Source of the DNA: Lachnospiraceae bacterium | GTDB taxonomy: Bacteria > Bacillota_A > Clostridia > Lachnospirales > Lachnospiraceae | NCBI GenBank assembly: GCA_017561985.1 | Contig: JAFZAZ010000033.1 | Coordinates: 1-7,060 of the forward strand | Direction: 5' to 3' | DNA: 7,060 bases | Shown: positions 1 through 6,253 of the stretch, piece by piece | Layout: every line of letters begins with the position of its first letter | Position numbering within the stretch: position 1 is the stretch's first letter | Notes under the pieces: generated by a model | Told to the model about the DNA's origin: nothing | What the model saw: the letters and a program-made list of their open reading frames with translations, nothing else | The model's database searches: none | Position numbers and translations under genes: made by a program

Positions 1-1350
1 CTCGAGACTGTATCGGTCCATGATGATGCGAAGCTTCAGCTCCTCATACGCCGCGACGGGGAAGTCCCGGAGATTCACGATGTCGTGCGGGAAGCCGCTG
101 CGGCTTCTGTCCACGCGGATCGTATTGTTTTCGGGCTTGTGACGGATCATCGTCGCGCGTTCGCCGTCCTTTGCGACAAAGATCTTGAAATAGCGGTACA
201 TATGATCGCGGTTGCCGGGACGCACAGTGACCGTCATGTCAAGGAAGCGACCGCTTACGCCCTGCAGGTTCGTTTCGTCCGTGATCATCACGTTCTGATA
301 GCTGACCTTAACGGCGCGGTACTGCTCAATCTCACGCACAGGATTCTGAATCAACCGTCCGTCGCGGATCGAAAGCTCGCGCGGAAGTGTCATCTGTCCG
401 CAGAAGGGAAGCCCTTTCTGCTTGCAGCCGGACGATTCCCAACTCTGCATCCACGCGATCATCACGCGCCTGCCGTCGAGCGTTTCGATGCTCTGCGTGG
501 CATAGAAATCCGTGCCGTAGTCGACTGCCTGTGTGTTGTCGCGCAACAGATGCTTCCGTTCGGTATCGTACGTACCGATGATGCAGAACGTGGCGTTGCC
601 GGGATGGAGTTCCAACCCCATGGACATCATGTGCTGCGCGCTGATCATTAAAACATGTTTGCCATCCAGTTTGAAGAAATCGGGGCATTCCCACATCTTG
701 CCATACTGGTTATGGCAGGATGCAAGGGTCGACGCATAGGTCCAGTGAAAACCATCCCTGCTTTCAAACAACAGGATCGATCCGCTGCCGTCCGCCGTGC
801 GGTTACCGACGACCATATGGAACAGGCCGTCTTCATACCAGATCTTCGGATCGCGGAAGTCGATCTGACTGTTGCCTTCCGGAACATCTCCGGCGTTCAG
901 AACGGGGTTCTCTGCAAACTTTTGATAATTTACGCCGTCACCGACTGCGACACATTGCGTTTGATACCCTTCGACCATTCCGTTACTGCGCCGCACATTG
1001 CGCACACCTGTATAAACGAGCAGATGCCGTCCGTCTGGCAGCTCCGCTGCTCCTCCGGAGAAACAGCCATCCTTGTCGTAGGGCTCGTCCGGCGCGATGG
1101 CACACGGAAGCCGGTCCCAGTGCAGGAAGTCACGCGTTTTGACATGACCCCAGTGCATCGGACCCCAGCTGGTGTCGTAAGGGTTATACTGATAAAAAAG
1201 ATGGTACTCGCCCTGATAGACCGAGAAGCCGTTCGGATCGTTGATCCAACCGATGCCGCCGGTCACATGAAACCGCGGCTGATCGGTTTTTTTGAGATTC
1301 GGGTGGTATTTTTGTTCAAATAAGCGGGCTTTCTGCAATTTGTCTCTCAT
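1..1350 (-). CDS. Glycoside hydrolase family 32 beta-fructofuranosidase (partial, C-terminus off left edge)
   Basis: The enzyme hydrolyses terminal beta-fructofuranosyl bonds (sucrose, fructo-oligosaccharides or their phosphates). Translating down from ATG 1348-1350 gives 450 codons with no stop before the edge. The GH32 signatures are in order: WINDPNG at residues 35-41 with the nucleophile Asp38, FSGG at 97-100, FRDP at 165-168 with the transition-state Asp167, and WECPD at 220-224 with the acid/base Glu221. DFYATQ at 281-286 and MTLPREL at 320-326 follow. The C-terminal beta-sandwich starts near residue 345 and shows VDRSRSG at 413-419; the window ends inside it, so perhaps 30-50 residues are missing. 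There is no signal peptide, so it is cytoplasmic. AAGGAG at 1358-1363, 7 nt upstream, fixes the start. It is the last visible gene of the transport operon. Because uptake is by an ABC system and not a phosphotransferase system, an unphosphorylated substrate is inferred, although sucrose-6-phosphate hydrolases belong to the same family. Confidence 0.95.
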   Translation of the reverse strand, partial: MRDKLQKARLFEQKYHPNLKKTDQPRFHVTGGIGWINDPNGFSVYQGEYHLFYQYNPYDTSWGPMHWGHVKTRDFLHWDRLPCAIAPDEPYDKDGCFSGGAAELPDGRHLLVYTGVRNVRRSNGMVEGYQTQCVAVGDGVNYQKFAENPVLNAGDVPEGNSQIDFRDPKIWYEDGLFHMVVGNRTADGSGSILLFESRDGFHWTYASTLASCHNQYGKMWECPDFFKLDGKHVLMISAQHMMSMGLELHPGNATFCIIGTYDTERKHLLRDNTQAVDYGTDFYATQSIETLDGRRVMIAWMQSWESSGCKQKGLPFCGQMTLPRELSIRDGRLIQNPVREIEQYRAVKVSYQNVMITDETNLQGVSGRFLDMTVTVRPGNRDHMYRYFKIFVAKDGERATMIRHKPENNTIRVDRSRSGFPHDIVNLRDFPVAAYEELKLRIIMDRYSLE

Positions 1351-1373
1351 GGTGGTGCTCCTTAAAACTTCAA

Positions 1374-1411
1374 TTACAGCAGCCGCACCCGTCACGATGC
1401 GGCTGCCGTAA
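1374..1411 (-). terminator. Intercistronic stem-loop between binding-protein and GH32 genes
   Basis: GCAGCCGCA (1379-1387) is exactly complementary to TGCGGCTGC (1398-1406) around a 10-nt loop. After one A/C mismatch the stem continues with TTAC (1374-1377) pairing with GTAA (1408-1411), giving 13 pairs. In the transcribed (minus) direction the stem is followed by TTGAAGTTTT, not by a continuous U-run. It is therefore better read as a leaky terminator or an mRNA-stabilising 3' structure than as a full intrinsic terminator. It lies 18 nt after the binding-protein stop and just ahead of the GH32 ribosome binding site. Confidence 0.6.
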
Positions 1412-1429
1412 CAATAGGAGGGATTTGGA

Positions 1430-3067
1430 TTATCTGCTTGCCAAGTAACGGGTGTAAGCGGTCTGATAGACATCCAGGAGACGATCCATGCCGCAATTGT
1501 CGCGAAGCATCTTGAGGTACGCTTCCCATTCCGCATCAGTCGGACCGCCATTCTTGAGCCACGTGCCTTCATATTCCGCGACCTGAGAGGTGAAGTCCGC
1601 CTTGTAGCGGCTGATGACTTCGAGTTCCTCGTCCGTGAATGTAACGTCGTTCGGATAGGAAACGACTTCCTGCACGTAGGGCATCCAGATCTCTTCAATG
1701 TCATGCAGACGCTGCGTTGCGCGGTCTTCCATATAGAATACACTGTTGTAGTATTCCGCAAGGATCAGACGCGGACCGTAGACCTCGTACTGCGCCTTCA
1801 ATTCGCCGGCACTCTTGCCGAACTGCGCCTTTGCGGCGTCGTCGGTGATGGTCTGCCATACGCCGTTCGCATCCTTCTCGGTGTAATAGATGCCGATCGG
1901 GCCGTACTGGAGCTGCATGACGATCTCAGGATCATACCACTGATCAAAGTACTTGCACAACAGTTCGGGATTGCCGCATGCGGAGGTGATGTTCAGGTTG
2001 CCGGAGGTAACGCCCGGGCCGGAGCGGATCGTCAGGTTGCGGGTATTTTCATACTGCGTGCCTTTCGGCCCATACAGCGGCGGCATGAACACGAAATCGT
2101 CGGTGTAGTCGCCCGCGATCTCCTTGATCTCCCACCAGGTGGTGACGCCGACGCGACCCTGAGAGACCTTTGCGATCAGCTGGGACGTGGACTGGGAGAA
2201 CATTTCGAGGTCCATAAGGCCTTCTGCGTACCAATCATGGAAATAGGTGACGGCGTCGCGATACGCATCGGTCGCGCTCACAAATTCCACGGTACCGTCC
2301 GCGTGTGCACGGAGGTCGAAGCAGATATCGGAGGTGAAGTTCGTGAAGCCGAAGCCCGCGTAGAAGATCTCCTGACCCCAGCACCACTGGTCGAAACCGG
2401 TGGACATCGGGATTGTGGAGCCAGCGCCGTTGCCGTTGCGCGTCGCCATATCGTTCTCCTTGAACGCGACGAGTGCGTCATGGAGTTCCGTGAGGTTCGT
2501 GGGAACTGCAAGACCGAGTTCGTCGAGCCAGGTCTTGTTGATCATGGAAAACTCCGGAACCGCATAGATCGAAAGATCGTCGGTCGCGCCGATTGCAGCG
2601 GTGCCCATGAGCTCACCAGAGGGCAGACCGTAGATGCATCCGTCCGCCTGTGTGATGCCGGACTTGATATCCGGATGCTTTTCGAGGATTGCCGAAAGCT
2701 TCGGCATGATCTCGGGCGTGATGTACGGCGTCAAGTCGATAAACGTACCGTCGCTGCCGTATTCGTTGATGTCATTTTGAGAGAATCCGACCGCGATGAA
2801 CGCATCGGGCAGCTGATTGCCGCCGATCAGAACACCGACCTTTTCACCGAGCGAGTCACTCATGAGGTCCCATTCGATCTCGACGCCGGCTTTTTCAGCA
2901 AGTTCGACCAGGACCGGGTTCGAGTCGTTGCCGCTCGACAGAACGGACATGCCGCCGACAATCAGAAAGTCCGTCTGATCGGGATTGGCTTCCGTCTTTT
3001 TGCCGCCGCAGCCCACCATGCCGATGACAAAGGTGAGCGCGAGAAGAATTGCGATTGCTTTTTTCAT
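1430..3067 (-). CDS. Extracellular solute-binding lipoprotein of a carbohydrate ABC transporter (LplA/YtcQ-like)
   Basis: This lipoprotein captures a sugar outside the membrane and delivers it to the two permeases encoded just upstream. The chosen ATG (3065-3067) gives 545 residues. The N-terminus has two Lys, a hydrophobic stretch (residues 4-18) and the lipobox MVGC with lipidated Cys20, then a polar linker. AAGGAG lies 7 nt before this ATG; an in-frame ATG at 3088 and longer versions would bury the signal peptide and place that site inside the gene. Family-like segments include DGTFIDLTPYI near residue 115, ADGCIYGLPSGE near 150, and MINKTWLDELGLAVPT near 185. The size fits the large binding proteins paired with LplB/YtcP permeases (about 500-560 residues). 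The gene begins 25 nt after the YtcP-type permease and precedes the GH32 gene by 79 nt. The ligand cannot be read from the sequence; a fructoside is inferred from the neighbouring hydrolase. Confidence 0.93.
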   Translation of the reverse strand: MKKAIAILLALTFVIGMVGCGGKKTEANPDQTDFLIVGGMSVLSSGNDSNPVLVELAEKAGVEIEWDLMSDSLGEKVGVLIGGNQLPDAFIAVGFSQNDINEYGSDGTFIDLTPYITPEIMPKLSAILEKHPDIKSGITQADGCIYGLPSGELMGTAAIGATDDLSIYAVPEFSMINKTWLDELGLAVPTNLTELHDALVAFKENDMATRNGNGAGSTIPMSTGFDQWCWGQEIFYAGFGFTNFTSDICFDLRAHADGTVEFVSATDAYRDAVTYFHDWYAEGLMDLEMFSQSTSQLIAKVSQGRVGVTTWWEIKEIAGDYTDDFVFMPPLYGPKGTQYENTRNLTIRSGPGVTSGNLNITSACGNPELLCKYFDQWYDPEIVMQLQYGPIGIYYTEKDANGVWQTITDDAAKAQFGKSAGELKAQYEVYGPRLILAEYYNSVFYMEDRATQRLHDIEEIWMPYVQEVVSYPNDVTFTDEELEVISRYKADFTSQVAEYEGTWLKNGGPTDAEWEAYLKMLRDNCGMDRLLDVYQTAYTRYLASR

Positions 3068-3074
3068 GTTGTTA

Positions 3075-3080
3075 CTCCTT
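3075..3080 (-). promoter_or_regulatory. Ribosome binding site that sets the binding-protein start
   Basis: AAGGAG on the minus strand, 7 nt before ATG 3067. It lies downstream of the alternative in-frame ATG at 3088, so it supports the shorter protein with an intact lipoprotein signal. Confidence 0.85.
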
Positions 3081-3092
3081 TTCTTCATTTGA

Positions 3093-3983
3093 TTAACCCT
3101 TGACCGCACCGGACATAAAGCCCTGCTCAAAGTATTTCTGTACAAACGGGTAGAGGATGAGCATCGGCGCCGCCGCCACGATCATGGAAGCGAACTTGAC
3201 GAGCTCGGAGATACGGTTCGATTCGGCGTAGCTCATACCGCCGGTCATCTGCGTCATTGCCTCGGACGTAATCAGAATGCCGCGCAGAACGAGCGGGAAG
3301 GGATACTGATCCTTCTGGAGGTAGATCAACGCGGTGAACCAGTCGTTCCAGTAGGCGACCATGGAGAAGACCACAACCACCGCCATGATGGAACGAGAGA
3401 GCGGAATGACGATGCGCAAAAACGTTGTGAAGTTGTTTGCACCGTCGATCTCCGCCGCTTCATACAGCTCCTTCGGGATATTGTTCTCGAAGAAGTTCCT
3501 GACGATGATGACGTTGCCCATCGCAACGCCGCCCGGAAGGAACAGCGCCCACATCGTATTCAGAAGTCCGGTGTCGCGGACGACCAAATACGTCGGAATC
3601 AGACCTCCGCCGAAGTACATCGTGATGATGAAGAAAATGGAGATCCATTTCCTGCCCGGCAAGTGCTTTCTGCTCAGAGGGTATGCCGTAAGATAGACCA
3701 TGGCGACGGAGAAGACCGTACCGACCACGGTGTATAGGATGGAATGCAAAAAGCCTGAGAACAAGCTGGAGTTCTGGAAGACCATCTTATAGCCTTCGAG
3801 CGTAAACTGACTCGGCAGCAGGAACGTCTTGCCCGCATACACGTCGTACGGATCGGAAACGGATGCAACGATGACGTAATACAGCGGATACGCGATAATC
3901 AGCATGATCAAAGCCGTGAGGATGACCAGGACGACGTCGCTGGCTTTATCCGACATGGTGTGCATACCTTGTTTTCTATTCAT
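3093..3983 (-). CDS. Carbohydrate ABC transporter permease (YtcP/LplC-like, CUT1 family)
   Basis: Inner permease subunit of a sugar importer, 296 residues, in the cytoplasmic membrane. Hydrophobic segments are visible near residues 16-40, 79-101, 112-133, 143-162, 198-218 and 265-280, matching the usual six-span layout. The cytoplasmic EAA loop that docks onto the ATPase is clear: EAA at 175-177, Gly181, then I-x-I-P at 191-194. The C-terminus MSGAVKG is typical of this permease type. ATG 3983 is preceded at 7 nt by a perfect AAGGAGG, which supports this start over the internal Met7 and Met10. It lies 12 nt after the LplB-type permease and 25 nt before the binding protein, so the three are expressed as one unit. 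It forms a heterodimer with the upstream permease (family knowledge). Confidence 0.94.
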   Translation of the reverse strand: MNRKQGMHTMSDKASDVVLVILTALIMLIIAYPLYYVIVASVSDPYDVYAGKTFLLPSQFTLEGYKMVFQNSSLFSGFLHSILYTVVGTVFSVAMVYLTAYPLSRKHLPGRKWISIFFIITMYFGGGLIPTYLVVRDTGLLNTMWALFLPGGVAMGNVIIVRNFFENNIPKELYEAAEIDGANNFTTFLRIVIPLSRSIMAVVVVFSMVAYWNDWFTALIYLQKDQYPFPLVLRGILITSEAMTQMTGGMSYAESNRISELVKFASMIVAAAPMLILYPFVQKYFEQGFMSGAVKG

Positions 3984-3990
3984 GTCGATC

Positions 3991-3998
3991 CCTCCTTA
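3991..3998 (-). promoter_or_regulatory. Stop codon fused to ribosome binding site (TAAGGAGG)
   Basis: On the minus strand TAAGGAGG contains the TAA stop of the LplB-type permease (3996-3998) and the AAGGAGG ribosome binding site of the YtcP-type permease (3991-3997). This arrangement couples translation of the two permease subunits, which are needed in equal amounts. Confidence 0.85.
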
Positions 3999-4940
3999 CA
4001 CGAAGCTGACATCCGCGGCTTTCTTTGCGATCTTGTTGACGACCACCAGCAGGATGATATTGATGACCGTGTTGAAAAGACCGATCGCCGTGGAATAGCT
4101 GTACGCATGGTCTACGATACCTTGCTCGTACACATAGACCGCGATGACGTCGCTCGTTGCCTTGTTGAGCTGGGTCTGGAGAAGGAAGACCTTTTCAAAC
4201 CCGACACTCATGATGCCTGATACCGCCATGATGAGCTGCAGGATGATCATCGGGATCAATTCCGGAACGTCGATCACGCGGATGCGCTGGAACATGGACG
4301 CACCGTCGATCTTTGCCGCCTCATAGAGACCCGGATCGACCGCCGACAGCGTCGCGAGGTAAATAATCGTGCCCCAGCCTGCATCCTGCCAGATACCGGA
4401 GATGATATAGATGGGGCGGAACGCTTCCGGCAGCGTCATGTAATCGATCTGATTGCCCAGAAGAAGATTGATGAGACCGCCGTAGGGCGAGAGGAAGATG
4501 CGGATCATACCGCAGACGACCATGATGGAGATGAAGTGCGGCGCATAGAGAACAGTCTGGACCACTCTCTTATAGCGCTTGAAACGAAGCTGGTTGATGG
4601 CAAGCGCCAACAAAATGGGAACAGGGAAGCTGAACACCAGCGACAGCGTGGAAAGCAGAACGGTGTTCTTGATCATTCTGCCGAACGTCGGCGCTGTAAA
4701 GAACCGCTCAAACCATTGCAAGCCGACCCATTTACTTCCGAAGAAGCCCTGTGCGGCCTTGTAATTACGGAACGCGATCTGAATGCCGTACATCGGAATG
4801 TACTTGTATACGATCGTAATTGCAACAGGAATCAAAAGCATCAGATACAGCTGCCAGTTGTCTAAGATACGACGACCGAGCGACTTTCCGTGCTTCAACG
4901 GTTTTGCCTTCTTCCCCTCAGTTTTAGTAACTGTACTCAC
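3996..4940 (-). CDS. Carbohydrate ABC transporter permease (LplB-like, CUT1 family)
   Basis: First gene of the uptake operon; 314 residues, the second half of the membrane pore. After a basic, probably cytoplasmic N-terminus (residues 1-28) come hydrophobic segments near 31-52, 92-115, 132-150, 176-200, 226-246 and 285-302. The EAA loop that contacts the ATPase has EAA at 207-209, Gly213 and I-D-V-P at 223-226, agreeing with the consensus except for Val in place of Leu. IPMYGIQIAFRNY near the N-terminus is typical of LplB-type permeases. The start codon is GTG (4938-4940), supported by AAGGAGGG 8 nt upstream. The next gene starts 12 nt after its stop. Transcription probably comes from the leftward promoter at 5077-5106. 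No ATP-binding subunit is encoded in the window. Confidence 0.94.
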   Translation of the reverse strand: MSTVTKTEGKKAKPLKHGKSLGRRILDNWQLYLMLLIPVAITIVYKYIPMYGIQIAFRNYKAAQGFFGSKWVGLQWFERFFTAPTFGRMIKNTVLLSTLSLVFSFPVPILLALAINQLRFKRYKRVVQTVLYAPHFISIMVVCGMIRIFLSPYGGLINLLLGNQIDYMTLPEAFRPIYIISGIWQDAGWGTIIYLATLSAVDPGLYEAAKIDGASMFQRIRVIDVPELIPMIILQLIMAVSGIMSVGFEKVFLLQTQLNKATSDVIAVYVYEQGIVDHAYSYSTAIGLFNTVINIILLVVVNKIAKKAADVSFV

Positions 4941-4948
4941 AGGGGATT

Positions 4949-4956
4949 CCCTCCTT
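4949..4956 (-). promoter_or_regulatory. Ribosome binding site supporting the GTG start of the LplB-type permease
   Basis: AAGGAGGG on the minus strand with 8 nt to GTG 4940. There is no in-frame ATG at suitable spacing, so the GTG is accepted as the start. Confidence 0.85.
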
Positions 4957-5048
4957 ATTTATTTGTACGAGGATAAAGTGTGAAGTGACTGCCAATGCCC
5001 GCAGCTCAGCCGTCGGGTCACCAACCTGTGCGGCGAAATGCGGGTAAT

Positions 5049-5064
5049 CGTGAAACGTTATTCT
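5049..5064. promoter_or_regulatory. Candidate operator near the transport-operon start site
   Basis: The region holds the palindromic core AACGTT (5054-5059) with a central CG, the centre favoured by LacI-family proteins that have a Leu in the hinge helix. Symmetry outside the core is poor, with only one further matching pair (G5050/C5063). It lies about 6-21 nt downstream of the predicted start of the leftward transcript, a usual place for a repressor to block transcription. Confidence 0.25.
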
Positions 5065-5076
5065 AAAACCACTGTC

Positions 5077-5106
5077 ATCATAACACGCAACTGAGGGATT
5101 TGTCAA
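5077..5106 (-). promoter_or_regulatory. Sigma-A-type promoter of the sugar-uptake operon
   Basis: On the minus strand there is a perfect -35 TTGACA (5106-5101), an 18-nt spacer, and -10 TATGAT (5082-5077) preceded by TG one base away (TGTTATGAT, an extended -10). A-T-rich DNA lies upstream of the -35 (5112-5150). The predicted start of transcription is near 5070. Confidence 0.8.
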
Positions 5107-5187
5107 CTGCCGGCATGTAAAAATATTCACAATTTTTTATATTTTTGCCATATGAGGCAGTATTTTATGAAAATTGCATTTTTACTC

Positions 5188-5216
5188 TTTACAAACGTGA
5201 ACGCAGCATGTATATT
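5188..5216 (+). promoter_or_regulatory. Sigma-A-type promoter of the LacI-family regulator
   Basis: -35 TTTACA (5188-5193), a 17-nt spacer, and -10 TATATT (5211-5216), each matching the consensus in five of six positions. Transcription should start near 5222, about 38 nt before the regulator's ATG. It is back to back with the leftward promoter; the two -35 boxes are 81 nt apart. Confidence 0.75.
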
Positions 5217-5226
5217 GATATTGAAT

Positions 5227-5238
5227 ATTTCATGAAAT
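5227..5238. promoter_or_regulatory. 12-bp perfect palindrome, candidate autoregulatory operator
   Basis: ATTTCATGAAAT is a perfect palindrome centred between 5232 and 5233, and the A5225/T5240 pair also matches. It lies about 5-16 nt after the predicted regulator transcript start, where bound repressor would shut off its own gene. The TA-type rather than CG-type centre is not typical of LacI-family operators, so the assignment is tentative. Confidence 0.35.
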
Positions 5239-5259
5239 TTCACAGAACGGAGTCGAGTT

Positions 5260-6249
5260 ATGGCAAAAAGAGGAAACAGACCGACGATGAAGGACGTCGC
5301 GAAGGAAGCGGGCGTCGCGCTCGGAACGGTTTCGAAGGTCGTCAACGGGATCCCAGTCGGCGAAGAGTACCGCGTGCGCGTCGAAGAAGCGATTCAAAGA
5401 CTGAATTACCGCGTCGACAGTCTTGCAAAAGGGCTGCGGGACGGAAAGATCCGTGCCGTTGCGGTCATGATGCCGAACCTGATCAACCCGTGCTTTGCCG
5501 CGCTGACCAATCATATCGGCAGAGCACTTGCCGCCCGAAAGATCCATATGGTCTATTTCAGCACGGATTACGATCCCAAGCGGGAGCAGGAGTACATTCG
5601 CTTTGCGGAGCAGCAGAAGGTGGAAGGGATCATCTGCTTAAGCTACAACCCGAATCTGCAAGTATCCGACGATACGCCGCTCGTTTCGATCGACCGCTAT
5701 TTCGGCGCAAAGATCGCTTGCGTGTCGAGCGACAACTACGGCGGCGGGTATCTTGCGGCGGAAAAGCTCTGGGAAAACGGCTGCAGGCGCGTCGCGATCC
5801 TGAAAAACGGGAGCATGCTGACGCATGAACCGTCCAAGCGCCGCGACGGCTTTATCGCCGGATGCGAGGCGAAAGGGCTCGAATGGAGTCAGAAGATCCT
5901 GTATGACGATCTGCAGTATCAGGGACACGCCGATTTTCTGCAGGAGCATTTCCACAACGGGAAGCTGGATTTCGACGGACTGTTCTGCGCGACGGATCTT
6001 CTGGCGCATCAGGTGATCGGGACGCTGAAAGAGATGGGGCTTTCGGTTCCGAAGGACGTGCAGGTCATCGGCTTCGACGGCTGCCGGGAGTTCGGCGATC
6101 TCGAGTTCACCTGCTCGACCATCGTGCAACCGGTGGAAGCGATCGCGTCGACCTGCGTGAATCTGATCCTGAACACGGATCCGTCGCAGATCCCGTCCCT
6201 GCTTTGCCTGCCCGTGCATTACGAATACGGCGGAACGACGCGGAAGTGA
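5260..6249 (+). CDS. LacI-family transcriptional regulator
   Basis: A DNA-binding, sugar-responsive repressor of 329 residues, the usual family length. The helix-turn-helix spans about residues 9-30 (MKDVAKEAGV followed by TVSKVVNG). The hinge helix near 53-62 has LAKGLR, including the Leu that enters the minor groove in family members. Residues 64-329 form the periplasmic-binding-protein-like sensor domain, with SIDRYF at 143-148, RRDGF at 194-198, FCATDLLA at 242-249 and VIGFDG at 269-274, the expected order. GGAG at 5249-5252 is 7 nt before the ATG. It is transcribed away from the transporter/GH32 operon, the normal arrangement for a local regulator, so it probably controls that operon and itself. 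The effector, perhaps a fructoside or its breakdown product, cannot be read from the sequence. Control of the two genes that follow is also possible. Confidence 0.94.
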   Translation: MAKRGNRPTMKDVAKEAGVALGTVSKVVNGIPVGEEYRVRVEEAIQRLNYRVDSLAKGLRDGKIRAVAVMMPNLINPCFAALTNHIGRALAARKIHMVYFSTDYDPKREQEYIRFAEQQKVEGIICLSYNPNLQVSDDTPLVSIDRYFGAKIACVSSDNYGGGYLAAEKLWENGCRRVAILKNGSMLTHEPSKRRDGFIAGCEAKGLEWSQKILYDDLQYQGHADFLQEHFHNGKLDFDGLFCATDLLAHQVIGTLKEMGLSVPKDVQVIGFDGCREFGDLEFTCSTIVQPVEAIASTCVNLILNTDPSQIPSLLCLPVHYEYGGTTRK

Positions 6250-6253
6250 GCAG

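Larger units (their letters stand above)
4941..5070 (-). other. 5' leader of the sugar-uptake operon, G+C-rich and possibly structured
   Basis: About 130 nt lie between the predicted transcription start (near 5070) and GTG 4940, with no credible gene. On the minus strand CCGCA (5033-5029) can pair with TGCGG (5003-4999), and GTGAC (5021-5017) can pair with GTCAC (4989-4985). These two stems cross, so they would be alternatives or a pseudoknot. The stretch from 4981 to 5040 is clearly richer in G+C than the promoter DNA. I recognise no known riboswitch or attenuator in it. Confidence 0.4.

Noticed and set aside
1..6. CTCGAG (XhoI site) exactly at the window start, suggesting a cloning junction
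   Set aside because: It fits in frame within the GH32 gene (ending Leu-Glu in a family-consistent position), and the other end has no matching site, so coincidence is more likely.
85..1323. Open frames on the plus strand (85-651 and 655-1323)
   Set aside because: Both are antisense to the GH32 gene, whose catalytic motifs are intact along the minus strand; neither translation looks like a protein family.
1703..3103. A 466-codon open frame on the plus strand
   Set aside because: It lies antisense to the solute-binding protein, which has a lipoprotein signal, ribosome binding site and family motifs. The antisense translation shows no recognisable domain and is a codon-bias artefact.
5049..5064. 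The AACGTT site as a CcpA cre site
   Set aside because: When the central CG is aligned with the cre consensus, the flanking TG and CA positions do not fit on either strand. It was kept only as a weak candidate for the local regulator.
4924..5130. A 68-codon minus-strand frame in the divergent control region
   Set aside because: It has no convincing ribosome binding site, overlaps the permease start and runs through the predicted promoter, so it would begin upstream of the transcript.
5119..5146. Inverted repeat AAAAATAT / ATATTTTT between the two promoters
   Set aside because: It lies in A-T-rich promoter DNA where such repeats are expected by chance, and it more likely acts as upstream promoter sequence.
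5145..5828. A 227-codon plus-strand frame overlapping the regulator
   Set aside because: It is out of frame with the LacI-family gene, is very rich in Arg, and starts upstream of the regulator promoter.
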